From contig JADGEQ010000011.1 in assembly GCA_016744295.1 (NCBI GenBank), forward strand, positions 62,001 to 126,000: DNA of 64,000 bases. The letters run 5' to 3'. This stretch comes from Desulfobacteraceae bacterium. Its GTDB lineage: Bacteria > Desulfobacterota > Desulfobacteria > Desulfobacterales > Desulfobacteraceae. Of the stretch, positions 17,166 through 26,341 are shown in pieces (position 1 is the stretch's first letter; the number at the start of each line of letters is the position of its first letter). The translations under genes were made by a program, and so were the position numbers. The notes beneath the pieces are model-generated. The model did no database searches, had not been told where the DNA came from, and worked only from the letters and a program-made list of their open reading frames with translations.

Positions 17166-19046
17166 TTATTGTTTCAAGGGCCTGATGGCATTTTCCGGAC
17201 AAATCTGGGCACAAAGGGCACAGCCCACACAGGTATCGGCATCAATTTTTACCCGGCCTTCCTCTATATAAAATGAGGGGCAGGCAATTCCGTTGATACA
17301 CTCTTTGTGATCTGTACATTTATCGGTTACCACAAAGGGCCTGGGTGTTTTCAGTTTGATGCTCTTGGCATAGAGGATACAGGGCTCCTGGGAAATAATA
17401 ACAGAAACACCTTTAAATTCCAGGGCTTCCTTGATGGTCTCAATACTCTTTTTCACCTTAAAGGGTTTGACAATGGAAACATGTTCCACCCCCAGGGCCC
17501 GGACCAGTTTTTCAATATTCACCCGGCCAAAGGTATCAAGGCCGAACCGCTCCATATCCACGCCGGGATGGGGCTGGTGGCCGGTCATGGCCGTAATATC
17601 ATTTTCAAGGATGACCAGGGTAAAATTATGCTTGTTGAAAACCGCATTAACAAGCCCTGTGATCCCCGAGTGGAAAAAGGTGGAGTCCCCGATGAAAGAA
17701 ACCACTTTCTGGTCGGTTGCCCGGCTGAACCCGCAGGAAGTACTGACCGAAGATCCCATGCAAACTACAAAATCACCCATGCTCAGGGGGGGCATAAATC
17801 CCAGGGTATAACAACCAATATCCGTGGGATAAATGACATCCATATCCTTGGCAGCCTGCTTCACCTCATAGAAGGTAGCCCTGTGGGAACAGCCCGAGCA
17901 GAGATTGGGGGGCCGCATGGCAATTTCCGGAATATCGGTATTGTCCATTTTTTCCACCGGGGCATACTCAATACCAAAATAATCGGCAATTTTTTCCCGG
18001 ACCATTGCCGGATCATATTCAGAGAGGCGGGAGAATAAGTTTTTGGTTTTTTCGCCCTTGGATTTGCTCCCCTTAAATTTCCCATTGATGGGAATAACAA
18101 TCCCCTCTTCCTGGCCAAAGGCTTTAACGGCTTCTTCCATGAAGGGCTCGCCCTCTTCAATGACCAATACTCGATCGCACTCTTTTAGAAAAGTTTTTAT
18201 CAATGTTTCAGGCAAAGGATTGGTAAATCCCAGCCTCAAAATCCGGGCTTTGTCTTCAATACCCAGATCTTTTACAGCATCTTCGGCATAATGAAAACTC
18301 ACCCCATTGGTGATAACACCAAATTTTCCGCTGCCCTGGACAAAATTGAAGGGGGAAACATCCGCCATACCCGTTGCTTTTTCAAGCTTGTCCAGCAATT
18401 TGACATGGAGGCCCCGGGATACGACAGGAACCGTTACACACCGATGGGGATCCTTAATAAACCGGCCCTTTGTCTGGGGTTTTTGTATTTCTCCAAAGGT
18501 CACAAATGCATTGGAATGGTTGATCCTTGTGGTGGTTCTCAACAACACGGGCTGGCCAAGGGATTCTGACAGTTCAAAGGCATATTTGATCATCTCCTTG
18601 GCTTCGGCAACCGAAGAGGGTTCCAGCATGGGCAGACCGCCAAACTTGGCATAATAACGGTTGTCCTGTTCATTCTGACTGGAGAACATGGCCGGGTCAT
18701 CTGCGCTTAAAATAACCATGCCGCCGGTGACCCCCACATAGGCAAGGGTCATAAGAGGATCGGCCGCCACGTTCACCCCCACATGCTTCATCATGCAAAA
18801 GGTTCGAAGACCTGAATTTGCTGCTGCTGCCGCAACTTCCAGGGCCACCTTCTCATTGGTACTGTACTCAAAGTAGAGATCCGATTCCTGGGACATCTGG
18901 AAAAGATTCAACGAGATTTCAGAAGAGGGGGTGCCCGGATAGGTGGTGGCAAATGCCACTCCTGCTTCAACAGCACCCCTTGCGATGGCTTCGTTCCCCA
19001 GGAGCATTACTTTTTCACCTGGGCTGTCATTTAAAAGTTTATGCAT
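17166..19046 (-). CDS. iorA: Indolepyruvate:ferredoxin oxidoreductase, alpha subunit
   Basis: A 626-aa TPP- and Fe-S-containing catalytic subunit. The N-terminal half is the pyrimidine-binding domain (MLLGNEAIARGAVEAGV, TTYPGTPSSEI). The TPP-binding segment reads GDSTFFHSGITGLVNAV followed by VILENDITAMTGHQ. A CSGC motif lies near residue 380, and the C-terminus carries a CVGCALCAQICPENAI ferredoxin motif plus extra Cys residues (HKECINGIACPSF). The start at 19046 is preceded by AAGGAG. Upstream in the same direction is a small His-rich protein gene, with a long structured leader before it. Confidence 0.95.
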   Translation of the reverse strand: MHKLLNDSPGEKVMLLGNEAIARGAVEAGVAFATTYPGTPSSEISLNLFQMSQESDLYFEYSTNEKVALEVAAAAANSGLRTFCMMKHVGVNVAADPLMTLAYVGVTGGMVILSADDPAMFSSQNEQDNRYYAKFGGLPMLEPSSVAEAKEMIKYAFELSESLGQPVLLRTTTRINHSNAFVTFGEIQKPQTKGRFIKDPHRCVTVPVVSRGLHVKLLDKLEKATGMADVSPFNFVQGSGKFGVITNGVSFHYAEDAVKDLGIEDKARILRLGFTNPLPETLIKTFLKECDRVLVIEEGEPFMEEAVKAFGQEEGIVIPINGKFKGSKSKGEKTKNLFSRLSEYDPAMVREKIADYFGIEYAPVEKMDNTDIPEIAMRPPNLCSGCSHRATFYEVKQAAKDMDVIYPTDIGCYTLGFMPPLSMGDFVVCMGSSVSTSCGFSRATDQKVVSFIGDSTFFHSGITGLVNAVFNKHNFTLVILENDITAMTGHQPHPGVDMERFGLDTFGRVNIEKLVRALGVEHVSIVKPFKVKKSIETIKEALEFKGVSVIISQEPCILYAKSIKLKTPRPFVVTDKCTDHKECINGIACPSFYIEEGRVKIDADTCVGCALCAQICPENAIRPLKQ

Positions 19047-19080
19047 TTGTTCTCCTTGGTTTGAGACGTTTTACAAAGAC

Positions 19081-19386
19081 CTAGGCGTATAATTTCTCCG
19101 CATCCTCAAGGGAGGATACATACCCCTTGAAACCCTCAACATCTTCGCAGGAATTAATGGCACCTGAGGCAAAAAAGCCTTCCACCATTGTTTTGTCACC
19201 ATGGCGGATCAGTCCCATGAACAGCACAGATACAAGGCTAAGATCGCCTTTTCCTGTTTCAACCGCAAATTCGAGGGGGGTTTTTGTCTTGTAAACCGCA
19301 TACAGGTTGTTTTGAACGGGCATAAGCTGAACAATCTCCGGGTGGTGATGGTGCTGGTGAGAATGTTCGTTACAATTATTACACAT
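19081..19386 (-). CDS. Small Cys/His-rich protein of unknown function
   Basis: A 101-aa soluble protein that I do not recognise. The N-terminus is MCNNCNEHSHQHHHHPE, with two Cys and six His in the first 15 residues, which looks like a metal-binding tail. The rest is a small mixed alpha/beta domain (PLEFAVETGKGDLSLVSVLFMGLIR ... AINSCEDVEGFKGYVSS, with the break mine). AGAAAGG precedes the ATG. It is the first gene of the iorA-iorB transcription unit, stopping 34 bases before iorA, so a role in metal or cluster supply or in regulation of the oxidoreductase is possible but only inferred. Confidence 0.7.
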   Translation of the reverse strand: MCNNCNEHSHQHHHHPEIVQLMPVQNNLYAVYKTKTPLEFAVETGKGDLSLVSVLFMGLIRHGDKTMVEGFFASGAINSCEDVEGFKGYVSSLEDAEKLYA

Positions 19387-19432
19387 AATTTTTGGCCTTT
19401 CTTTATAGTTATGGTTAACGCCTAGGTATGGT

Positions 19433-19566
19433 TAAAGACTGGTGCCGACCTTGTCGCGCAAAAGGTCAGACTGAATGGGCATGCCGGTCTTTACATTTTA
19501 TTTACAACACCGGGGATACCCTAGGGCACAAGCCCTCATCCAATTTTATTTTCCACAGAATCCCCG
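19433..19566 (-). promoter_or_regulatory. Structured 5' leader of the iorAB operon
   Basis: Between a predicted start near 19614 and the first ATG at 19386 lies a leader of about 230 nt with nested hairpins. One domain has CGGGGAT/ATCCCCG arms (19511-19517 with 19560-19566) enclosing AGGGC-ACAA-GCCCT (19523-19536). A second has TAAAGAC/GTCTTTA arms (19433-19439 with 19487-19493) enclosing GACCTT/AAGGTC (19447-19452 with 19462-19467) and the palindrome GGCATGCC (19478-19485). I could not match this to a known riboswitch: the TPP, cobalamin and GEMM core sequences are absent. Confidence 0.45.
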
Positions 19567-19620
19567 ACAAAATATTTAGCTTTATTATAGCCGCTGCATG
19601 GCTATCCTACACTAACGGTA

Positions 19621-19648
19621 TTTATAATATATTTACATTCTTTTGCAA
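19621..19648 (-). promoter_or_regulatory. Candidate promoter for the iorAB operon
   Basis: On the minus strand TTGCAA (19648-19643), 16-base spacer, TATAAA (19626-19621). The -35 is only a partial match. It lies in the 307-base gap between hslO and the small His-rich gene. Confidence 0.4.
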
Positions 19649-19693
19649 GGTTTTATTTTTCATCCCCTGGAATCCACCCCATATATTCCGGAT

Positions 19694-20608
19694 TCATAGG
19701 GAACTCATATCCTCTTTGGAAAAAAGATATACCGAATTACAATGATGGCATCTGACCTCAAGGGGGAAGGGTCCCTTTTCCCGGATCTCATCCCTATCAG
19801 GGGCAGACAGATTTTTAAGATAAGCTTCCATTCTTTTCCGATTGCAGCGGCAGAAGAACTCCACCCGGGAACTATCCAGGAATCGGGGGGACAAACTTTC
19901 AAATTGATTCTCAATTAATTTTTCAGGAGAATCCCCCCTGGCAAAGGCCTCACCCAGAGAATGAATCTGCTGAATCCTATTTTCCGCTTCAATGACCTGT
20001 TCTGGAGAGACCCCTGGCATGGCCTGGAGATAAATACCGCCGGCACCTTCCACCTCTTCTTTATCATTAAAAAAAAGACTCAGCTTGAATCCCGTTGGAA
20101 TCTGCTCTGATTTTAAAAAATAAGTGGCCAGATCTTCGGCAATGCTGCCGTGCTCCAGGGCGATCTGCCCTGAATAGGGACTTTTGGCATCTTCAAGATA
20201 TTTGGTTACGGTTAAAAAACCGGCACCAAACAAGGTGGATAGCGATTTAATCTGCTTTGAATCTTCCACCTGGATTGTATTTTTCAAAGATCCCCTGACC
20301 TCGCCAAAGGTATTGGCTTCCACATCCACACCCTGAACAGGTCCAGAACACCGGATATTAAAGCCGACCCTGTCCTTGCCCTTAAGGCCTGCACACATGA
20401 GGGTTACAGCAATATAAGCCTGACCCAGCACCAGGGTTTCCAAAGGCCCAAGCCCATGGTTGGCCTGCATTTCATTGACCATACGGGTGGCGTGGACCAC
20501 GGCCCCCTTTATCATGCCGTCGGCCATGACAAACCGATACATCCGGTCTTTGGACGCGGCTTTAAACTGTGCTTTTACATCCTTACTAAAAATATCTTTT
20601 TTAATCAT
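19694..20608 (-). CDS. hslO: Hsp33 redox-regulated chaperone
   Basis: A cytoplasmic holdase that is switched on by oxidation and unfolding. The 304-aa protein has the Hsp33 core (VHATRMVNEMQANHGLGP, GLKGKDRVGFNIRCSGPVQGV, GQIALEHGSIAEDLATYFLKSEQIP) and the C-terminal redox switch with four zinc-ligand cysteines arranged CxC (FFCRCNRKR) and CxxC (RCHHCNSVY). All switch cysteines are present, so it should be redox-competent, which is relevant for an anaerobe meeting oxygen. The upstream comM-type gene is on the same strand, but a 235-base gap with a hairpin separates them. Confidence 0.95.
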   Translation of the reverse strand: MIKKDIFSKDVKAQFKAASKDRMYRFVMADGMIKGAVVHATRMVNEMQANHGLGPLETLVLGQAYIAVTLMCAGLKGKDRVGFNIRCSGPVQGVDVEANTFGEVRGSLKNTIQVEDSKQIKSLSTLFGAGFLTVTKYLEDAKSPYSGQIALEHGSIAEDLATYFLKSEQIPTGFKLSLFFNDKEEVEGAGGIYLQAMPGVSPEQVIEAENRIQQIHSLGEAFARGDSPEKLIENQFESLSPRFLDSSRVEFFCRCNRKRMEAYLKNLSAPDRDEIREKGPFPLEVRCHHCNSVYLFSKEDMSSL

Positions 20609-20674
20609 AAATTGCTTCCCAATATTTTTCTTACCAACTTTCTTGCCAAGTTTCTTGCCCGCATCCTTAAGTTT

Positions 20675-20695
20675 TGCCCTGCCAAGGACAGGGCA
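20675..20695 (-). terminator. Hairpin downstream of the comM-type gene
   Basis: TGCCCTG (20675-20681) and CAGGGCA (20689-20695) pair around 7 bases, between the comM-type gene and hslO. No U-tract follows, so the terminator assignment is tentative. Confidence 0.35.
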
Positions 20696-20803
20696 TCCCT
20701 ATATATAGCAGCCCCTAATAATAAGAACGTGTGAATGATTGTAAACCATCCCATGGCTAAAAACCAGAATCACCACAAACCGAATATCGGTTAATCTTGT
20801 TCC

Positions 20804-20845
20804 AATGATCCTATTTTTAATGATCCTATTTTAATGGTCCCATTC
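20804..20845. repeat. Short tandem repeat, unit AATGATCCTATTTT
   Basis: Two near-identical copies (20804-20818, 20819-20832) and a third degenerate copy (AATGGTCCCATTC, 20833-20845) that runs over the stop codon of the comM-type gene. The last few codons of that gene may have been altered by the repeat. Confidence 0.5.
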
Positions 20846-22385
20846 AGAAGCCAGAGGCCTCCCCCCTGCCATAGCTTTTATATTGAACCGCTTCCAGAAC
20901 ATGGTGACGACCGATTTTCTTTTCACAGGATAGGTCTGCAATGGTTCTGGCAACCTTTAAAATGCTGTTAAATGTTCTGGCAGAAAATCCCAACCGGTCC
21001 ATGGACTGGTGGAGAACAGATTGTGCATCCTTCTCAAGAAGACAAAATTTCTTGAGGTGATCCGGTCCCATACGTCCATTGCACAGCAGTCCCTGCCCTT
21101 TGAACCGTTTGTCCTGAATTGTCCTTGCCTTATCAACCCGGGTCCGGATAACCATGGATGATTCAGCAGGATGATCCATGGCCATCTCATCATAGGAGAT
21201 CTGGGGGACTTCTATTTGAATATCAATGCGATCCACAAGGGGGCCTGATATTTTTGACCGATACCGCTGGATCTGGGGCCGGCTGCAGGAACATTTTTGT
21301 AAAGGATTCCCAAAGTTGCCGCAGGGACAAGGATTCATGGCAGCCACCAGCATGAACAGACAGGGATATGTGGCCTTTGCCCCGGCCCTTGCTATGGTGA
21401 CCTGGCCGTCTTCCAGGGGTTGGCGCAATACCTCCAGCACATTTTTCTTGAACTCGGGCAATTCATCCAGGAAAAGCACACCATGGTGGGCAAGACTGAT
21501 TTCTCCGGGAGCAGGCTTTGATCCGCCCCCCACCATCCCGGCATCGGAGATAGTATGGTGGGGAGCCCGAAAGGGACGCGCCCCACAAATTTCAAAATTT
21601 TTCCCCACAAGTCCCATCACCGAATATATCCGGGCAATTTCCATGGATTCCCCAAAGGAAGGCAGAGGCAAAATACCGGCCAGTCTTTTGGCCAGCATAC
21701 TTTTCCCAGATCCCGGAGGCCCTGTCATCAGAACATGGTGTGACCCTGCGGCGGCAATTTCCAGGGCTCTTTTGACATGATTCTGCCCCCTGACATCGGA
21801 ATAGTCCTTAAGGTTTGACAAATCACATCTGCCGGAAAACCTTTTTGGGTCCACTTTATGGGGGGTGATCTGAATAAATCCTGAAAAAAAATCAACCACC
21901 TGGGCGAGGTGACTGACCGGTAAAACCTCAATATCTGTCACCATGGCAGCTTCGTCAGCATTTTCTTTTGGGACGATAATCCCCTTGAATCCATGTTCCC
22001 TGGCAGCCAGGGCATAGGGCAGCATAGCTTTTACAGGTTTAACCCTTCCGTCCAGGGAAAGTTCCCCACAAATCAGCCATCCCAGGCAAACATCCCTGGG
22101 GATCAAACCCGATGCCGCCAGGATACCCAGGGCCACGGGCAAATCCAGTCCGGTGCCCTCCTTTTTGACGTCTGCCGGAGCCAAATTAATCACCACCCGG
22201 TCCATGGGAAAGGTGTATCCGGAATTATTGATGGCAGTTCTCACCCGCTCCTTGCTTTCCCGGACAGCGGCTTCAGCCAGGCCCACCATATTAAAAACCG
22301 GCAGACCAAAGGAGATATCCACCTCCACTTCCACAACCATTGCGTCTATTCCGCAAACCGCACATGAATTTACCCGTGCAATCAT
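20844..22385 (-). CDS. comM: ComM/YifB-family AAA+ ATPase (Mg-chelatase-like)
   Basis: A 513-aa protein with the N-terminal ChlI-type domain of YifB/ComM (ARVNSCAVCGIDA, FNMVGLAEAAVRESKERVR, VINLAPADVKKEGTGLDLP), a Walker A GPPGSGKSMLAKRLAGILP, a Walker B LFLDELPEF, and a C-terminal helical domain (ARTFNSILKVARTIADL). In naturally transformable bacteria ComM is a branch-migration helicase that aids integration of incoming DNA. The ATG at 22385 is preferred to a GTG two codons upstream because MIARV matches the family N-terminus. It is divergent from lpxC. The pil genes in this window are also parts of many DNA-uptake machines, but no competence gene such as comEA was seen. Confidence 0.9.
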   Translation of the reverse strand: MIARVNSCAVCGIDAMVVEVEVDISFGLPVFNMVGLAEAAVRESKERVRTAINNSGYTFPMDRVVINLAPADVKKEGTGLDLPVALGILAASGLIPRDVCLGWLICGELSLDGRVKPVKAMLPYALAAREHGFKGIIVPKENADEAAMVTDIEVLPVSHLAQVVDFFSGFIQITPHKVDPKRFSGRCDLSNLKDYSDVRGQNHVKRALEIAAAGSHHVLMTGPPGSGKSMLAKRLAGILPLPSFGESMEIARIYSVMGLVGKNFEICGARPFRAPHHTISDAGMVGGGSKPAPGEISLAHHGVLFLDELPEFKKNVLEVLRQPLEDGQVTIARAGAKATYPCLFMLVAAMNPCPCGNFGNPLQKCSCSRPQIQRYRSKISGPLVDRIDIQIEVPQISYDEMAMDHPAESSMVIRTRVDKARTIQDKRFKGQGLLCNGRMGPDHLKKFCLLEKDAQSVLHQSMDRLGFSARTFNSILKVARTIADLSCEKKIGRHHVLEAVQYKSYGRGEASGF

Positions 22386-22482
22386 CCCCACCCCCAGGAA
22401 GATCCAATTAAAAACAAATACACAAAATCACTCTATTTACTTTACTATCAAAATTTGAGAATTAACCAAAGATTTTTCTCAT

Positions 22483-22511
22483 TTGCTTTGTGTATTAAAA
22501 ACAGCTATATA
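22483..22511 (+). promoter_or_regulatory. Sigma-70-type promoter for lpxC
   Basis: TTGCTT (22483-22488), exact 17-base spacer, TATATA (22506-22511). Predicted start is near 22518, about 33 bases before the lpxC ATG. Confidence 0.5.
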
Positions 22512-22550
22512 TACTTCAAATTTTAAGGAAAGAAGAAACCAGACAAACCT

Positions 22551-23423
22551 ATGGATAACTATTACAGACAAAAAACCCTGGCCCAAAATGTAGCCCTGTC
22601 AGGCACCGGGGTTCATTCAGGCAAACGAACCAATATCACCATCAAACCCGCCAGGGAAAATCACGGAATTAAATTCCGGCGGGTGGATCTGCCCGGTACC
22701 CAGGACATCCAGGCCCTCTTCAAGCTGGTGGTGGATACCAGTCTGGCCACAGTTCTGGGAACCAATGGTGCCATTGTCTCCACCATTGAGCACCTAATGG
22801 CCAGTTTTGCCGGCCTTGGCATCGACAATGCACTAGTAGAAGTAAATGACTACGAAATGCCCATTATGGACGGCAGCGCCAAGGATTTTACCAGGGCCAT
22901 GACAGCTGCCGGAACAGTCAAACAGGATGCACCCAGACATTTTATCATTGTTAAAAAACCCATCCAGGTTCAAGACCAGGACAAATCGGTGATGGTTCTG
23001 CCGGAATCCTGTTTTAAGATAACCTGTTCCATTGATTTTTCCCATCCCCTGATTGGAAAACAAAAGATCACCTATGACCGGGCAACAAATAATTTTGAGC
23101 AAGATGTCAGTCACGCCAGAACATTTGGATTTGTCGAGGACATGGAGCTTTTAAAAAGATTCAACCTTGGAAAAGGGGGAAGCCTTGACAATGCCATCGG
23201 TATTGATAAAGATAGAATATTAAATACAGAAGGGTTGCGCTACCCCGATGAATTTGTACGGCATAAACTGCTGGATAGCCTGGGAGACTTCTCCCTTCTG
23301 GGTATGCCCATTCAGGGACACATTATTACCCATAAGTCTGGACATACCCTGAACCACTTGTTCATTAAAACCTTTCTTGAAAAGAAAGATTCCTGGGAAA
23401 CCGGCCCCATAAGGATAAAATAG
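22551..23423 (+). CDS. lpxC: UDP-3-O-acyl-N-acetylglucosamine deacetylase
   Basis: The committed zinc-dependent step of lipid A synthesis in the cytoplasm, which implies an LPS-bearing outer membrane. The 290 residues begin with QKTLAQNVALSGTGVHSGK. They contain the first zinc His in TIEHLMASFAGLGIDNA, the MDGSAKDF loop, and the second metal/catalytic segment HKLLDSLGDFSLLG followed by SGHTLNH. It starts a long same-strand block: a DUF4390 gene follows 11 bases later, then the NtrY/NtrX-like pair. AAGGAAAGAAG lies rather far upstream of the ATG (about 20 bases). Confidence 0.95.
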   Translation: MDNYYRQKTLAQNVALSGTGVHSGKRTNITIKPARENHGIKFRRVDLPGTQDIQALFKLVVDTSLATVLGTNGAIVSTIEHLMASFAGLGIDNALVEVNDYEMPIMDGSAKDFTRAMTAAGTVKQDAPRHFIIVKKPIQVQDQDKSVMVLPESCFKITCSIDFSHPLIGKQKITYDRATNNFEQDVSHARTFGFVEDMELLKRFNLGKGGSLDNAIGIDKDRILNTEGLRYPDEFVRHKLLDSLGDFSLLGMPIQGHIITHKSGHTLNHLFIKTFLEKKDSWETGPIRIK

Positions 23424-23434
23424 GATACCTGACC

Positions 23435-24019
23435 ATGAAATTGTTGTTGCAATTAAAACAATATCTTCTCCCTCTTATTTTCATTATTTGGATCGCCATG
23501 GTTGTTCCGGTAAACCTTTTTGCGGACAACAACGCCATTCTTGTCAATATCAAGCTTGCCAATACACGGGATGACCTTTTGACGTATTTTGAGGTGCGAA
23601 ATGCATTTACTGACAAAATAAATCAGGCAGTTCAAAACGGTATTCCCACCACCTTCTCCTTTTATGTTTCCCTATATAAAACCGGCAACTCCATGCTGGA
23701 CAAAAAAATTGCCGATATTGAAATTAAATCCACGGTTAAATACAATACCCTGAAGGAAGAGTTTTCTGTTTCCCGCCTCTGGAAGGATGAAAAACCGGCT
23801 GTAACAAATTCATTTGAAGAGGCGAAATCCTGGATGACAGAGGTGGATAATCTCAAGATCATTCCCCTGGAAAACTTGGTCAAGGGAGATAAATACCAGA
23901 TCCGGATTAAAGCGGAACTGGACAAGGTCACACTGCCCCTGTCCCTTCATTATGTTTTCTTTTTTGTATCCTTCTGGGATTTTGAAACAGATTGGTATTT
24001 AATAAACTTTACTTACTAA
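23435..24019 (+). CDS. DUF4390 envelope protein
   Basis: A 194-aa protein with an N-terminal signal or anchor helix (residues 10-29, ending at LFADNN) and a DUF4390 domain: NIKLANTRDDLLTYFEVRNAF (starts near residue 39), IPTTFSFYVSLYKTG, and EAKSWMTEVDNLKIIPL. Members are typically encoded just before NtrY-type kinases, as here, but their function is unknown. A C-terminal hydrophobic stretch (LHYVFFFVSFWDFETDWY) is present. The gene overlaps the earliest possible start of the kinase gene. Confidence 0.8.
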   Translation: MKLLLQLKQYLLPLIFIIWIAMVVPVNLFADNNAILVNIKLANTRDDLLTYFEVRNAFTDKINQAVQNGIPTTFSFYVSLYKTGNSMLDKKIADIEIKSTVKYNTLKEEFSVSRLWKDEKPAVTNSFEEAKSWMTEVDNLKIIPLENLVKGDKYQIRIKAELDKVTLPLSLHYVFFFVSFWDFETDWYLINFTY

Positions 24020-24057
24020 CCATAACCGCAGTCAAAGCCGGCCCAACCACCAAGTTT

Positions 24058-26271
24058 ATGATCGAAAAACAAGAAAATTCAGCACAGAGACGGTCCCGAA
24101 GAAAAAGAGAAGGCCTTCTTATTCTGGCCATTCTTATCATTGTAGGGGGCCTTACCATTATCGAAACAAGGATTACCCCCCTTGGAGCGGATTTTTCCCT
24201 GTCCAGCACCGTGTTAATGTTCATTCTGATCAATATCAACCTGCTATTGCTGTTAAGCCTGTTCTTGCTGGTGTTCCGGAACCTGGCAAAACTGTATTAC
24301 GAAAAAAAAAACAATATTCTGGGTTCCAAGCTGAAAACACGGCTGGTAACAGCCTTTATCATCCTTGCCCTGCTGCCGACCACCGTGCTTTTCTTTTTTT
24401 CCATACAATTTATCTCAACCTCCATTGCCTTCTGGTTTAATGCACCGGTGGAACAGACCCTGGATAGTTCCCTGACCGTGGGCCAGAAACTATACGAATA
24501 TATTGAAGCACAAAATGAATTTGCTGCCAAAAGAGCAGCCTTTCAGATTGATTCAAGAAAACTGCTGAAACCTTCCAACCAAAAAAAACTAACTCGCTAT
24601 ACCCAGGTGATCCAGAGGGCCTTCAACCGCCACGGAGTTGAAGTTTATACATTGGATGCAAAACGGATCTGCCTCTCTTTGGCCAATGAAGTGGAACCCC
24701 TTTACTTTGGACTGTTAACCACAACAGATCTGACCAAAATCCCTAAAACAAAGGCCAGTAACACCATTTATCAGGCCATTGAAGAGGGGGAATTTTTGCG
24801 GACCATTTCCACCATTCCCTTTGGCATAGACCCATCAAAAGCAGAAGGATTCATCGTTATCACCACCCTGATATCCCCTGACCTGTCGGAAAATCTCAAA
24901 GCAATCCTCAAGGGGGTTGAAGAGTACCAGCAACTTAAACTGACCAAAAAACCGGCCCAGATTTCCTATTATATTGCCCTGTCCATTGTGGCTCTTCTGG
25001 TGGTATTTTGTGCCATATGGTTCGGATTTCAGATGGCCAAATCCATCACCATTCCCATCATGAAATTTGCGGAAGGCACCCAGAGAATTGCAGACGGAGA
25101 TTTCAATTACCAGATTGATTTTCAAACCGACGATGAACTGGGCACCCTGATCAAATCCTTTAACTCCATGACCCGCCAGCTGGCATCAGGACAAAAACAA
25201 ATTGCCCTGTCAGGGGATATGCTCAAAGAGCAGAATATAGAATTGGAAAAAAGCCGGCAATATATTGAAATCGTCCTGAAACACATTTCCGCCGGCGTGA
25301 TTTCCATGGACAATGCCGGAAACATCACTACCATTAACAAGGCCGCAGAATCCATGTTGGGCATCAACAGCCAGAATATCCTAAACAAAAACTTCAGACA
25401 GGTGCTCCGTGGGGAATATCTTCAAACGGCCAATAAAATATACGACCAGGCCATTCAGGGCATGAAAAATATGGAGGTCCCGGTTTCCGCCAGCATATCC
25501 GGTGTGCCCAAACATTTTTCCCTGCACTACAGCACCTTAAAAGATGATACAGATCATAATATTGGGGCGGTTCTGGTCTTTGACGATGTAACCGAACTTG
25601 AAAAGGCCCAGCGCATGGTGGCCTGGCGGGAAGTGGCAAGACGGATTGCCCACGAGGTAAAAAACCCCTTAACCCCCATAAAATTATCAGCCCAGCGGCT
25701 GAAACGCAAATACGGACGACAGATCAATGATGATATTTTTAATGGTTGTGCCGATACCATTGTGGAACATGTGGATCTGATACGGAATCTGGTGAACCAA
25801 TTCTCCACCTTTGCCCGCTTCCCGGACACCAATTTTTCAAAGGACAGAATAGAGAATGTTATTTTAGAAACCATTGTCTTGTATAGAGAAGGACTTGAAC
25901 GGGTGGATATCCAGTCAAATTTTGGTGAAGATATCCCCTTTTTAAAACTGGATCATCAGCACATGAAACAGGCCTTTATAAACCTGTTTGACAATGCAGT
26001 CTACGCCGTCAATAAAGAAGGAATCATTTCCATCGACGTCTCCTATGATCAAATTCTGAAAATTGTCAGGATTGAAATAGCCGACAATGGCAAGGGAATT
26101 TCCGACAAAGAAAAAACCAAATTATTTGAACCCTATTTTTCAACCAAAAAATCAGGTATGGGACTGGGCCTTGCCATTGTGAATTCGATTATTTCGGACC
26201 ACAACGGCGTAATCCGGGTCCAGGATAACCTGCCCAAGGGCGCAAAATTTATCATTGAACTTCCGGCATGA
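24058..26271 (+). CDS. NtrY-like sensor histidine kinase
   Basis: A 737-aa membrane kinase. Two N-terminal helices (20-35, 51-73) and another near 95-125 precede a long extracytoplasmic region. Then come a helix at about 300-325, a HAMP domain, a PAS domain (EIVLKHISAGVISMDNAGNI), the HisKA box with the phospho-accepting His (RRIAHEVKNPLTPIKLSAQR), and HATPase motifs (NLFDNAVYAV, DNGKGI, SGMGLGLAIV). The His-box wording is typical of NtrY. I use the ATG at 24058; a TTG at 23992 would overlap the DUF4390 gene. The partner regulator gene follows directly. The signal is unknown; in Alphaproteobacteria NtrYX relates to nitrogen or redox and envelope control. Confidence 0.9.
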   Translation: MIEKQENSAQRRSRRKREGLLILAILIIVGGLTIIETRITPLGADFSLSSTVLMFILININLLLLLSLFLLVFRNLAKLYYEKKNNILGSKLKTRLVTAFIILALLPTTVLFFFSIQFISTSIAFWFNAPVEQTLDSSLTVGQKLYEYIEAQNEFAAKRAAFQIDSRKLLKPSNQKKLTRYTQVIQRAFNRHGVEVYTLDAKRICLSLANEVEPLYFGLLTTTDLTKIPKTKASNTIYQAIEEGEFLRTISTIPFGIDPSKAEGFIVITTLISPDLSENLKAILKGVEEYQQLKLTKKPAQISYYIALSIVALLVVFCAIWFGFQMAKSITIPIMKFAEGTQRIADGDFNYQIDFQTDDELGTLIKSFNSMTRQLASGQKQIALSGDMLKEQNIELEKSRQYIEIVLKHISAGVISMDNAGNITTINKAAESMLGINSQNILNKNFRQVLRGEYLQTANKIYDQAIQGMKNMEVPVSASISGVPKHFSLHYSTLKDDTDHNIGAVLVFDDVTELEKAQRMVAWREVARRIAHEVKNPLTPIKLSAQRLKRKYGRQINDDIFNGCADTIVEHVDLIRNLVNQFSTFARFPDTNFSKDRIENVILETIVLYREGLERVDIQSNFGEDIPFLKLDHQHMKQAFINLFDNAVYAVNKEGIISIDVSYDQILKIVRIEIADNGKGISDKEKTKLFEPYFSTKKSGMGLGLAIVNSIISDHNGVIRVQDNLPKGAKFIIELPA

Positions 26272-26341
26272 TCTCCCTTAAACAAGAAGGGCTGATCCTG
26301 ATCCGGAGTAATATGTGCTTACCAAGAAAGGAACTTATCTT

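Noticed and set aside
19387..19614. TPP or T-box riboswitch before iorAB
   Set aside because: The conserved CUGAGA of TPP and the AGGGUGG of T-boxes are not present, so only an unnamed structured leader is reported.
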